This document shows positions 17,352 through 25,692 of a DNA stretch of 64,000 nt, in pieces. A program made the translations under genes and the position numbers. The DNA lies in the NCBI RefSeq assembly GCF_000403135.1, contig NZ_AQPN01000001.1:1-64000 (forward strand), in the 5' to 3' direction. The notes beneath the pieces were generated by a model. It searched no databases, was not told where the DNA came from, and saw nothing but the letters and a program-made list of their open reading frames with translations. The stretch is from Arcticibacter svalbardensis MN12-7. GTDB taxonomy: Bacteria > Bacteroidota > Bacteroidia > Sphingobacteriales > Sphingobacteriaceae. Each line of letters begins with the position of its first letter. Within the stretch, counting starts at the first letter, position 1.

Positions 17352-18150
17352 TTACATACGATGCAAATAACTTTTAATACGTCCAATGATCTCCTCAAAT
17401 GTAGGCTGACCATTATAATATAGAGCTTTTGTCTGTAGAAAACGTTCCTTGAAGATTTGCAGTAAGCCATTATCAGAAAAATCAAATGCAGCGTTTTCCG
17501 ATAGGGGTGTTTCTAACTCTTTAGTATTGAAACGTCTTACTTTATGTGCTTCATACTTTTCTGTACCGATAAAATTAATAACAGCCTGATTTCCATGAAG
17601 CTCATATACATCATAATATTGACGGAGGAAGTTCTGGTTGATCACTTTCGATTCTTGCTCCTGAGCAAACTTCCTGATAATGGCCTGCAATTTCTCAACG
17701 AAGGTATATTCAGGATTGTAACATTTTATACCAATAGCCCTATTATCGGCAATCTCTACACCTGCATCCAACGCTCTAACGTATGTCCAAGAACTAATTT
17801 ATCCCTTCTATATTAATATTTTCCGTAAGCCATTGATAATAATCAAGCCTGGATTGAACGTGGATCTCTTTTGTATGATTTCTGCCAATCCATAACTTTA
17901 TAGGAAGGGTTGCCGGCGGATTGATCACAATATCGATATCTTCGGAAAATCTGCTGATTATATCATAACCCTTCGAAAGGGAAGTTCCTCCTTTTAATTC
18001 GAAATCGAAGCCCTGTTTCCGTAATCCATAAAGCACATGCATAATCCAGTAATCCTTCTCTACTAAAAAAGGTTCTATGCTTCTTTCGTCGGCAATCACG
18101 TTAATAAGGTCTAAAAAATCTTTACGCTGATGTAAATAATTTGCTTCCAT
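17352..18150 (-). pseudogene. abiEii: AbiEii-type nucleotidyltransferase toxin, internal deletion and frameshift
   Basis: ATG 18150 starts 118 codons of an AbiEii/AbiGii toxin N-terminus: KDYWIMHVL, then the catalytic GGTSLSKGY and FSEDIDIV motifs. After NINIEGI the frame ends at 17794. The C-terminal half resumes in another frame as ISSWTYVRALDAGVEI and runs to 17352. By comparison with usual toxins of about 300 aa, some 40-60 codons are missing at the joint. The nucleotide-binding motifs are intact but the protein is cut in two. The antitoxin gene ends 10 bases upstream. Confidence 0.88.
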
Positions 18151-18160
18151 TATGTATCAA

Positions 18161-18730
18161 TTATAAAATTGACATCAAGAACGACTTGGTTCTTGGATTT
18201 CCATAAGCCTGAACAGACTTCTTCAACTTTTCCTTGTCCATATCAGACACTCTTTCCTTTACCCTACTTAATACCTTAGAAGAGTCTTCAGCTATATTGG
18301 AAAGATTATTTAAAAGGTCAACAAGTAAAAACTCGATTGTTGCCTTTCTAGGGAATGCGGCTTTGTCAACGAAATTGAATGTACGGTTCCCCAGTTTTAT
18401 TTCACCCTTGCGCTTATGATTATAAACAATTGATTTATTGTATAACTGAGTGGTGCCTACACCTAAGCTATTATACAGATTTGGTGAAGTCAGCAAAAAA
18501 TTATCATCCTTTAAAAATTTGCTAACTAATTTCTTCTCATCAGGGGGCAACTTCCCGAATACAGACAATCTGGGGTAATGATACAGTCCATTGCGAAGCT
18601 TGACCATTACTTTATCTTGAACCAGCTGTGCTAATTCACGATCTATAGCTCCAGAATAAGGTGCAAGATCTTCCCTGCGGTAAACTTCACCACGACGTAT
18701 ATACTTTTCCAGCCGACTTGAATTTTCCAT
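18161..18730 (-). CDS. AbiEi-type antitoxin (DUF6088)
   Basis: A 189-aa protein with an N-terminal winged helix (IRRGEVYRREDLAPYSGAID, then LVQDKVMVKLRNGLYHYP) followed by the C-terminal antitoxin domain. In type IV AbiE systems this protein represses the operon and counters the toxin without contacting it. A -7 element TATTTTTG lies 20 bases upstream (18757-18750). It is about 88 percent identical to the second copy at 24083-24652. Its toxin partner here is broken, so it remains as an orphan. Confidence 0.85.
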   Translation of the reverse strand: MENSSRLEKYIRRGEVYRREDLAPYSGAIDRELAQLVQDKVMVKLRNGLYHYPRLSVFGKLPPDEKKLVSKFLKDDNFLLTSPNLYNSLGVGTTQLYNKSIVYNHKRKGEIKLGNRTFNFVDKAAFPRKATIEFLLVDLLNNLSNIAEDSSKVLSRVKERVSDMDKEKLKKSVQAYGNPRTKSFLMSIL

Positions 18731-18775
18731 ACAATCACACTACTTATTTCAAAAATACGAAAATTAGGCCAACGT

Positions 18776-18967
18776 TTAAATATTTCGGAAAATTTCATGC
18801 AAAGCACTTTGGGATAGCACAAGCTTTTGGCACCTCTTGACGTTTTCCTTATGACTCGAAATAGCATACCGCTCTATACCAATATTGCCATTTATTGTAT
18901 CTATAAATGCAATGTCGCAATAGCGTTTTTCTTCATAAACCTTTTTCAACTCATCAGTGCGATTCAA
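18776..18967 (-). pseudogene. Hypothetical fragment
   Basis: A 63-codon frame reads LKKVYEEKRYCDIAFIDTIN, then IGIERYAISSHKENVKRCQK and LVLSQSALHEIF. It reads like genuine protein, but no family was recognised and there are no clear neighbours in an operon. It could be a short real gene or the tail of a lost one. It lies directly upstream of the antitoxin promoter. Confidence 0.35.
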
Positions 18968-19045
18968 GGGTAAAAGCTAAAAATCCAAGGTCTTTTTGAG
19001 GCATGATGAATTGGTAGCTTAAATCAGTTGGAGTTATATCCCTGA

Positions 19046-20164
19046 TTAAATAATAAGGCTTTTATTTTCCTCTAATTTTTCAAACTTTGCTTTTTTTACT
19101 AAATTTTCAGCACCATCCATTAGCTGCAATTCAATGAAGCTGTTAATGTGGTTCATTTCCTCTTTTAATTGCGGTACGTCATTTAAGTTAAAAACATTTG
19201 TGTCTAATAGTTGATTGCCAATAGCTTTTATCTTTTTACTCTTGATTCTTTCATTGGCTTTAATTCCCTTAAATAACCTGAACGTCTGGGTGATTCGCTT
19301 TAAGAGTGGTAAATTCGCTTCTTGCTCTTCCAAAATTAGTTTCATAGGAAATATATGATCAATAGCTATGAATCTTAAGGCTAAAGTATTCATGGGCAAT
19401 TGCTCATTTCCCATGCCCATCTTTGTGTAAAGTATGCTGCGGCTATTATCATTAAGAATCAGTGTTACGCTTACTTTTTGGGAAGAATCAGTTTCAATTG
19501 TTAACTCTTTAATATCATTAAGAATAATGGTACCCTTGTTTGTATGTAGCTGTATGTTATTGATCTGATTTTCAATATAATCATCAAAAAACTTTCTCGA
19601 GATTTGATCTTTATAAAAGAGCTTTTTCAGAAAGCTGATAAGAAAATATACCTTCCCATAGCATCTGTCTTGAGTAACCATCCGGAAAATGAATATTTTC
19701 TTTAACGAATCTTTATTATAAGTAAGTTGATTTGGAAATTGAAGATCCTTTAGAAAAACTGTCGAACTTTCTTTTATAGCCTTAGTAAACTGTTTCAAAG
19801 GTTCAACATCATCAATTATTTCCTCGCCACTTAGGGTTTCTATCAAAAAATTACGGTATTGAATTAGCCCGTTCTTATATTTATTGACAACGGCTACCGG
19901 AGCTTCTTTTGTGACTATACCTATTAGGCGGTCAATTAATTCTTCTACACCAAATTTATCGGATTGATTAACCACTTCTTTAATCACCTTAAAAAATGAA
20001 TCGTCCTTGAAAAAGTTAATCAGGATAGTTTTATTAGCTGAAGCAACATAGCTTGCATATGAATTTGCAGATCCAGCCGTGTAGTTTTGATCTTCCCTAA
20101 GCCAGGTGATAAATTCGTTTCTTAAGTAAAAGCCATTCGGTTTATTGGGTATAATATTTGACAT
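19046..20164 (-). CDS. Unknown protein, possible defence-associated gene A
   Basis: A 372-aa soluble protein without recognised domain. The first 110 or so residues (FYLRNEFITWLREDQNYTAG, SANSYASYVASANKTIL) look like the small helical N-terminal domain that precedes the catalytic part of phage-type integrases or some restriction proteins. No integrase R-H-R-Y set or nuclease motif was found in the rest. The 85-base gap to the 240-aa gene upstream on the same strand and the surrounding toxin-antitoxin remnants suggest a two-gene accessory cassette. Full length and intact. Confidence 0.6.
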   Translation of the reverse strand: MSNIIPNKPNGFYLRNEFITWLREDQNYTAGSANSYASYVASANKTILINFFKDDSFFKVIKEVVNQSDKFGVEELIDRLIGIVTKEAPVAVVNKYKNGLIQYRNFLIETLSGEEIIDDVEPLKQFTKAIKESSTVFLKDLQFPNQLTYNKDSLKKIFIFRMVTQDRCYGKVYFLISFLKKLFYKDQISRKFFDDYIENQINNIQLHTNKGTIILNDIKELTIETDSSQKVSVTLILNDNSRSILYTKMGMGNEQLPMNTLALRFIAIDHIFPMKLILEEQEANLPLLKRITQTFRLFKGIKANERIKSKKIKAIGNQLLDTNVFNLNDVPQLKEEMNHINSFIELQLMDGAENLVKKAKFEKLEENKSLII

Positions 20165-20249
20165 CTATTGTAAGTTATTTAGAAGTTGGTAAGGTAAATA
20201 AAACTATCTTATGCGTTCGAGGAAAATATAATGCTCATACATACGATTT

Positions 20250-20972
20250 TTAATCGTTCAACCCCAACCCTCTCAAAATATTCACCCCTATCTTCGACGG
20301 TTCTAAAATCATTGGGAAATCCTTCAATATTTCTTCCTTTTCTAATTGAAAGCTATTTAAGATATTTTGATAAGTAACGTTCTCTGGAGATACAGGTTCC
20401 TTACTATGCAGATCAGTTTTCCTATCGTAAAGAGAATACTCAACTTTACCATTGTAACCAGAAAAAAACAATTGCTTAGCAGATTGCTGATTGACATGAT
20501 CTTTATTATATAATGCGAACCAAGCGTGCTCACCTCCCGTATTTCTAGGGCCAGCGAAAGTACAAACTTTTGATATCTTCGTTTCGTTTACTATCTGCAA
20601 ATCTATTTGTAAACCTTTAGCTAACTGGGAGAGGAAGGCTTTAATCGTTCCATTATCATCATCTATGATGAAGGTATAAATGAGAGAATACACATCTTTA
20701 TAGGACCCAAAAGCACCTTTGTTAGCCTTGTAATAAGTCTCAAGTTTTTCAAGAGTTAAGGTTTTAGATCTGATGTCTTTTGCCACTTCATAACGAACTG
20801 CATTGACGGCTCCAATGCTGTCCTTGTATTTATTAATCAACCCTTCTAAAATCTCCTGCGGTAGATTCTTTAAATACTCTAATAATAACTCATTATTATT
20901 TCTGAGTTGATACACTAATTGAGATTTTTCAGTAATTAATTTTAATCCTGATTGGAAAGAGAGTTCTTGCAT
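20250..20972 (-). CDS. Unknown protein, possible McrB/MrcB-like N-terminal region
   Basis: A 240-aa soluble protein. The segment CTFAGPRNTGGEHAWFALYN, followed by KQLFFSGYNGKVEYSLYDRK, resembles the sensing domain found before the GTPase in some McrB-like restriction proteins, but no Walker A motif follows, so it would be a stand-alone domain or a truncated gene. The resemblance is from memory and weak. It is the first gene of a likely pair with the 372-aa protein. Possible role: recognising modified DNA in a defence system. Confidence 0.55.
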   Translation of the reverse strand: MQELSFQSGLKLITEKSQLVYQLRNNNELLLEYLKNLPQEILEGLINKYKDSIGAVNAVRYEVAKDIRSKTLTLEKLETYYKANKGAFGSYKDVYSLIYTFIIDDDNGTIKAFLSQLAKGLQIDLQIVNETKISKVCTFAGPRNTGGEHAWFALYNKDHVNQQSAKQLFFSGYNGKVEYSLYDRKTDLHSKEPVSPENVTYQNILNSFQLEKEEILKDFPMILEPSKIGVNILRGLGLND

Positions 20973-21127
20973 AATTCTTTTCTTGGAGATAATTGCACTT
21001 AGTATCCTATATCTAAAATACTCTAATCAAGCACTCTCCCGATACAATAGATAATATACGTTTGTCACAGATAGTTATTAGCACGAGATATAAACCAGAT
21101 ATTAAACGTTCGATTACCAAAGTTATA

Positions 21128-21538
21128 TCACTTACCTTTTTTTTTCAATGAAGCTATATCGCCTAAATCTTTTTTTCTACCTGTAGCCTCTTTTTTTTTA
21201 ATAAATTCACTAACGTTAATGAAGTTGACTTTTAAATCATCTACCTCACCATCGACTTTATTCTGATAGGCTTCATCAAACTCCACACCTGAAATAGCGT
21301 TTAGAATATCTATTCGAAGAGGAGGATAACCTAACTGCGTTACATAATTATCCTTTAAAAAATCCTTTTCCGAAAGACCAAGAGACCCAAAACCAAAATC
21401 ATTTAAAACCGTAATCATTTTTGTAGCATTTTCAGCACTAGGTTTGATCCAGATATCAAGATCACCGGTATGCCTTGGGCGACCATGATAAGCAAGTGCA
21501 TGAGCACCGACAATCATGTAATCAACATGATGGATCAT
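21128..21538 (-). CDS. Nucleotidyltransferase-family protein, probably shortened at the N-terminus
   Basis: A 136-aa protein with the core nucleotidyltransferase motif VGAHALAYHGRPRHTGDLDI (residues 10-29; acidic pair in DLD). Such proteins act in toxin-antitoxin systems or modify nucleic acids or proteins. The decayed relative at 6849-7138 keeps about 15 extra N-terminal residues (MIFERDFIDFIELLNV) and an overlapping small partner gene; both are absent here, and an in-frame TAA immediately precedes ATG 21538. The catalytic core is intact, but the N-terminus and partner are lost, so activity is uncertain. Confidence 0.7.
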   Translation of the reverse strand: MIHHVDYMIVGAHALAYHGRPRHTGDLDIWIKPSAENATKMITVLNDFGFGSLGLSEKDFLKDNYVTQLGYPPLRIDILNAISGVEFDEAYQNKVDGEVDDLKVNFINVSEFIKKKEATGRKKDLGDIASLKKKGK

Positions 21539-21841
21539 TTACGGAATGCTTGAAAGCAAGTTGACAGTTCAGTTTACACGCCCAAAAAGCGTTGGAAAAA
21601 AACAGGAAAACACTATTCTGAAACCGCTTAATTGCCTCATTAACAAAATAAATGGCTGTTTTTTGCTTTCAAATCATGCCTGTGCTGTATGTTAGCTTAC
21701 CTTTTACCCATAGTAATTCTACTTTGTAGTGTCGTAACTTAAAAGATATTTAACTGGTTGGCGCAAGTACCATCCAGTTAAATTACTCGACAACAGTGAT
21801 TTAAAGCTGTCTCTTCGGTAATTGCAACTTTATAAATTAAA
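21539..21841. other. Intergenic stretch, no gene seen
   Basis: About 300 AT-rich bases between the nucleotidyltransferase and the presumed immunity gene. Apart from a terminator hairpin at its right edge, I see no reading frame, RNA gene or repeat worth naming. The missing 5' part of the nucleotidyltransferase locus should have been here. Confidence 0.4.
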
Positions 21842-21860
21842 AGCCCAGACTTAAAGGGCT
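21842..21860 (-). terminator. Short terminator after the presumed immunity gene
   Basis: The stem AGCCC/GGGCT (21842-21846 with 21856-21860) is followed on the minus strand by TTTAATTTAT, and the hairpin begins 3 bases past the stop codon of the 294-aa gene. Confidence 0.6.
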
Positions 21861-21863
21861 CTT

Positions 21864-22748
21864 TTATTGTATATGTGCTATTTCAAATTCAAATCCGCTG
21901 AGCTTCTCTTCTTCAACCATTTTTCTAAAATTAGGTGAACACAAATATAAAGGCCCTGGCCGTAGCAAGCCTCTCTTAACACCTATCATCTGATTACTGG
22001 CAAAAAAGTCCATCTCGGTTATTGATGGATCATTTAATACAAATGCTTCTGATAAAAGATTTAATCCGATGGTATGACCTTTTGGGCATTTGTAAACTTC
22101 TTTTTCAAGTCTAATATGATAACCACCTGGTATTGTAAGTTCTAAAGATTCACTTCCTTCAGAGAGATCAAAAAGATTAACTCCTGCAGTGGTGTTATCC
22201 GACAATTCTAAACTGGAAGATGCAAATAACTGAAAATAGCCCAAAGTTTCTGTACCTGAAACAACAGGTTTAAATATTGCTCCTTTTAACTTTCTTTGCT
22301 TAAACGCTGTCGCAAATTTTTCTGATATTACCACTTCTCCTGCTATCGTTGTGACTATATCTTTTTTCGGAATCGAACCTTTTTTTAACATCAGTGTGCT
22401 AATTTGTTTCCTGTTCGCTCCGCATATTTTGCATGCTGCTGTTTGATCGTACAGTGTTCCACATTCTTCACCAGCCGGCTCAAACGTGACTTTTATTTTC
22501 ATTTGCAATAGCGTAGCTGCATCTAATTCTTTCTTTGTATAATATCTTTTTATGTTTGAATAGAGAAAAAAGAAGTCATTATTTTTTTCTTTTATCTGGC
22601 TATTTAAAATTCTTATTTTCTCAAATTTGGGGTCGTCTTTAGTAATATATATAGTTGTGTTTGATCCCGTTTTTTTTCCTTCGCCTGATTTTAATAGCAA
22701 ATGAGCATACTCATTAACTATTCTGAATTCAACTATTTCTTTCATCAA
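21864..22748 (-). CDS. Presumed immunity protein of the Rhs toxin (cysteine-rich, unknown family)
   Basis: A 294-aa soluble protein starting 8 bases after the Rhs-tip toxin gene, the standard place for its immunity gene. It has two cysteine motifs: CGTLYDQTAACKICG (about 96-110) and KCPKGH (about 221-226), which could bind zinc. This recalls the double-CxxC immunity proteins of polymorphic toxin systems, but I cannot assign it to a named family. The intact reading frame beside an intact toxin tip supports the role, since losing it would be harmful. A terminator follows directly. Confidence 0.6.
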   Translation of the reverse strand: MMKEIVEFRIVNEYAHLLLKSGEGKKTGSNTTIYITKDDPKFEKIRILNSQIKEKNNDFFFLYSNIKRYYTKKELDAATLLQMKIKVTFEPAGEECGTLYDQTAACKICGANRKQISTLMLKKGSIPKKDIVTTIAGEVVISEKFATAFKQRKLKGAIFKPVVSGTETLGYFQLFASSSLELSDNTTAGVNLFDLSEGSESLELTIPGGYHIRLEKEVYKCPKGHTIGLNLLSEAFVLNDPSITEMDFFASNQMIGVKRGLLRPGPLYLCSPNFRKMVEEEKLSGFEFEIAHIQ

Positions 22749-22756
22749 TTTTTCTA

Positions 22757-23716
22757 TTAAGGTAATGGAAATCGATTGTAAACCTTACTTAATATGTTTT
22801 TAAGTTCTGCAGCACTCGGTTTTCCTAGTCCGTATCCCCATTCTGCCCGAAATGCATTTGTTATTTTCTGATGGTATGCTGCATCTAATGGAACAAGCAC
22901 TTGATTTTTTGCACCTCCTAAGTATTTAGGAATGGGATGATGTTCCTGGATTTTACCTGCCAGCTTGGGATATTCTTTTTGCGCAGCACTTACTAAATCC
23001 TCAGAGTATTGTACTCCCTTACTTGTTTCTGAACTTATCTGCACCGGACCAGCCTCATTAATCATGCTTTGTGTCATAGGCATCATAGGGTCAGGAACAT
23101 CAGGCAATTTGCCTGACCAAAAATTCGTTCCTTTTGCAAATATTTTATTAGCAACACCGCCTGCCAGTCCACCAGTTACACCGCCTAGAAGTGAATTAAC
23201 AGCTATGCTATGACCGTCTATTGCATCACCAAACCAAATCGCATTGCCTAAGCTCTGAACGGTACTACTGGCGAATGCACCTGTGAAACCTGCCAAGGCC
23301 CCTCCACCAACACTTGCAGCTCCCAATCCGGTCCCAACTAAAGAAGCCCCTCCTGTAGCTGCTCCAAGAGCTCCGGCACCACCTCCTATAATAGCTGCGG
23401 CTACAATATCTCTAACAGAAGTCCTGCCTTGAACAACATGAACAGCAACATTTATGGCAGCTCCTATTACTGCACCAACGAAAATATGAATAAACCTTCC
23501 ATCGGGGTCTACGTATATTAACGGATTATTTCCCAGAGTAGCATATGGAGACTCGAAGATAAACTGTCTAGCCGGGTCAGGCGCATTCCATCGGCCTGTA
23601 GCAGGGTCGTACATCCTGGCACCAAAATCGTACATACCTGTAGGAAACTGATCTTCCTTTCCGATACAGAAATTCCAATTACCTAGTTTTGAACGCATTA
23701 AGTCTAAAAGATACAA
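22757..23716 (-). CDS. Displaced Rhs repeat-core tip with C-terminal HNH-like nuclease toxin
   Basis: This 319-aa frame begins inside the Rhs-associated core: QFPTGMYDFGARMYDPATGR, then NNPLIYVDPDGR (about 24-73). A Gly/Ala-rich linker region (about 75-185) follows. The C-terminal module has EHHPIPKYLGGAKNQVLVPL and a later H (about 258-285), the pattern of His-rich HNH/EHHH-type nuclease toxins. The hundreds of Rhs repeats and any secretion signal upstream are absent, so this is an orphan toxin tip as seen next to active rhs genes. Delivery needs a full-length partner elsewhere. Confidence 0.8.
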   Translation of the reverse strand: MYLLDLMRSKLGNWNFCIGKEDQFPTGMYDFGARMYDPATGRWNAPDPARQFIFESPYATLGNNPLIYVDPDGRFIHIFVGAVIGAAINVAVHVVQGRTSVRDIVAAAIIGGGAGALGAATGGASLVGTGLGAASVGGGALAGFTGAFASSTVQSLGNAIWFGDAIDGHSIAVNSLLGGVTGGLAGGVANKIFAKGTNFWSGKLPDVPDPMMPMTQSMINEAGPVQISSETSKGVQYSEDLVSAAQKEYPKLAGKIQEHHPIPKYLGGAKNQVLVPLDAAYHQKITNAFRAEWGYGLGKPSAAELKNILSKVYNRFPLP

Positions 23717-24044
23717 AAACGGTACAATAAAAATTCAGACTTATAACTAGTTGAAAATCAACACATTACAAAATACATGTTTTTTCTCTTACTACCTCAA
23801 AAAGCAACAAAATTAATGAATTTAAATTGGTTTAAATATGAAGTATTGTCATATGATGTGCAGTTTGATGACGGCACGAAATCTAAATTCTATAAATCTA
23901 TCTTTCAAATTCTCACATCAAAATATCGGAATTTTACGCTATAAAAAGATCATATTTCTTGAACAATTCAGTACTTATTCCTTATACGGTTTATCTCTAA
24001 TTTGTGATTTTTAAAGTTATAATAGTATATGAAAAAAGTAATCT
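23717..24044. other. AT-rich intergenic stretch, no gene seen
   Basis: About 330 very AT-rich bases between the truncated Rhs tip and the AbiE toxin stub. No reading frame resembling Rhs or AbiEii continues into it, so both neighbours end abruptly at its edges. It probably marks rearrangement breakpoints. Confidence 0.4.
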
Positions 24045-24074
24045 TTAATGCTCATTTAAATAATTTTCGGCCAT
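24045..24074 (-). pseudogene. abiEii: Stub of a second AbiEii toxin gene
   Basis: ATG 24074, 8 bases after the antitoxin stop, opens MAENYLNEH and then TAA. The intact-start copy reads MEANYLHQR at the same relative place. Everything after this is unrelated sequence, so the toxin was cut off after about eight codons. Confidence 0.6.
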
Positions 24075-24082
24075 TATACCAA

Positions 24083-24652
24083 TTATAAAATTGCCATCAT
24101 AAACGACTTTGTTCTTGGATTCCCATAAGCCTGAACAGATTTTTTCAACTTTACCTTGTCCATGCTAGATACTCTTTCTTTTACCCTGTTTAATACCAGA
24201 GAAGAGTCTTCAGCAATATTGGAAATATTATTTAAAAGGTCAACAAGTAAAAATTCAATTGTTAACTTTTTGGGAAATGCAGATTTGTCAACAAAATGAA
24301 ATATACGGTTCCCTAATCTTATCGCACCTCTGCGCTTGTGATTATAAACAATTGATTTATTATATAACTGTGTAGTCCCCACCCCTAAACTATTGTACAG
24401 ATTTGGGGAAGTAAGCAAAAAATTATCATCCTTTAAAAATTTGCTAACCAATTTTTTTTCATCAGGGGGCACCTTCCCAAATACTGACAACCTTGGATAG
24501 TGATATAGTCCATTACGAAGCTTGACCATTACCTGATCTTGAACCAGCCGTGCCAGCTCACGATCTACTGCTCCAGAAAAATGAGATAGATCTTCCCTAC
24601 GGTAAACCTCACCACGACGTATGTATTTTTCTAGCCGACTTAAATCTTTCAT
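24083..24652 (-). CDS. AbiEi-type antitoxin, second copy
   Basis: A 189-aa paralogue of the antitoxin at 18161-18730, with the same winged helix (IRRGEVYRREDLSHFSGAVD) and full-length C-terminal domain. I chose ATG 24652 (MKDLSR) because it matches the other copy; an upstream start at 24751 would add 33 unrelated residues. The bases corresponding to the TATTTTTG element of the first copy are altered here, so expression may be weaker. The toxin gene has been reduced to a stub, leaving another orphan antitoxin. It may still cross-protect or cross-repress. Confidence 0.85.
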   Translation of the reverse strand: MKDLSRLEKYIRRGEVYRREDLSHFSGAVDRELARLVQDQVMVKLRNGLYHYPRLSVFGKVPPDEKKLVSKFLKDDNFLLTSPNLYNSLGVGTTQLYNKSIVYNHKRRGAIRLGNRIFHFVDKSAFPKKLTIEFLLVDLLNNISNIAEDSSLVLNRVKERVSSMDKVKLKKSVQAYGNPRTKSFMMAIL

Positions 24653-24871
24653 AACAATCACACCACCTATTTGAAAATACAAAAATGGGAACAAATCTTG
24701 AATGATTGGAAATTTTCTTACAAAGAATGTACAAAAAACTCTACTTGACAAAGACTAATCTAACACAATTACATGAAATTATATATTTTGGTACTACTAA
24801 CTTTTTAATTAATAATAGTTGCAAATAATAAAAGCAGCCAGGATCTACAACTCTGTGATTTAAAACGCATC

Positions 24872-25299
24872 ATGGCGATATTTGCAAATCTGAATAGGCT
24901 TGAACTCGACTTTTTATGGGCTAACCTGATCACAGAGGAACTAATAATTCAACAGCCTTTCCTCGCCTTAATGATGGCAGGTTATAATTTGATCTGGAGC
25001 CACAAGAAATAAATGAAGTGCTGATACTTTACGTTGCTATTTGGGAGTTCTTCAAGACCGATCCTGACAAAAGTCAGAGCGATTACGGAATCACGATTTG
25101 ATCAAATACATAACTTCAATATCCATCCAGTGGTAAAAAAAGCCTCGTTGGACAGTGTAACCACCAGTTTGCTATTGAGTGCAATAATACCGCGTTTAGG
25201 AACACACCCAGCCTTCTAAAAAACGGATGCCCAAAAATTAGGCGCTCTGATTGTTGGAGTAAAAGTACCATTGAATGCTTTCAAGAGCTTGCTTTGTAG
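24872..25299 (+). pseudogene. Broken paralogue of the 134-aa hypothetical protein
   Basis: From ATG 24872 the sequence reads MAIFANLNRLELDFLW, then a segment very like the gene at 7480-7884 (QQPFLALMMAGY, VAIWEFFKTDP, AITESRFDQI, LSAIIPRLGTHPAF) and the shared end ECFQEL. At least two one-base deletions (near 24986 and 25067), an early TAA after HPAF and a further shift interrupt it. The different N-terminus suggests this copy may keep the ancestral 5' end that the intact copy lacks. Confidence 0.85.
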
Positions 25300-25325
25300 C
25301 ACACTTAGTTTACAAATGAACTAAA

Positions 25326-25360
25326 ATTGCATAATAAACTTGTCTGGTTTATTGTGCAAT
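25326..25360. repeat. Inverted repeat related to the Crp/Fnr upstream element
   Basis: ATTGCATAATAAAC (25326-25339) and GTTTATTGTGCAAT (25347-25360) form a dyad with one mismatch and a 7-base spacer TTGTCTG. The left arm and spacer closely match the element at 6788-6809. No intact gene starts beside it, so it may be an orphan operator. Confidence 0.55.
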
Positions 25361-25527
25361 TTTCCGTTTATTATGATAATTATTGGTTCATTTCTATATG
25401 GTTATATACGGATTTCCGTTTCTTCTTCGGATATTTTTAAGGATAACAAAACATTGAAGTCCTTTACTCCAACTGCATTAAGAAACCAGTGTCACAAGAA
25501 AACATAAGATCCACCATTATCAAATAA

Positions 25528-25692
25528 TCAATCAGAAGTATTTTTCTTCAATTTAAGACTCTTGTCTTTTATGTTTTTAACCTGCATTCTCATTACCCCT
25601 AAGGACACAATGGTCTTTTTGAGTTGGCTAGTGTGTCCATCCTGTCCATTTCCAATAATGATATTTTGTAATTCATCTTTTTTATGCTTCAT
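25528..25692 (-). pseudogene. N-terminal fragment, possibly of a polyvalent protein kinase gene
   Basis: ATG 25692 opens 54 codons: MKHKKDELQNIIIGNGQDGH, then TSQLKKTIVSLG and a basic tail. The beginning recalls the N-terminus of putative polyvalent protein kinases found in mobile islands of Bacteroidota, which are over 150 aa long; nothing of the kinase core follows. The family call is from memory and tentative. Either a stump or a very small real gene. Confidence 0.35.
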
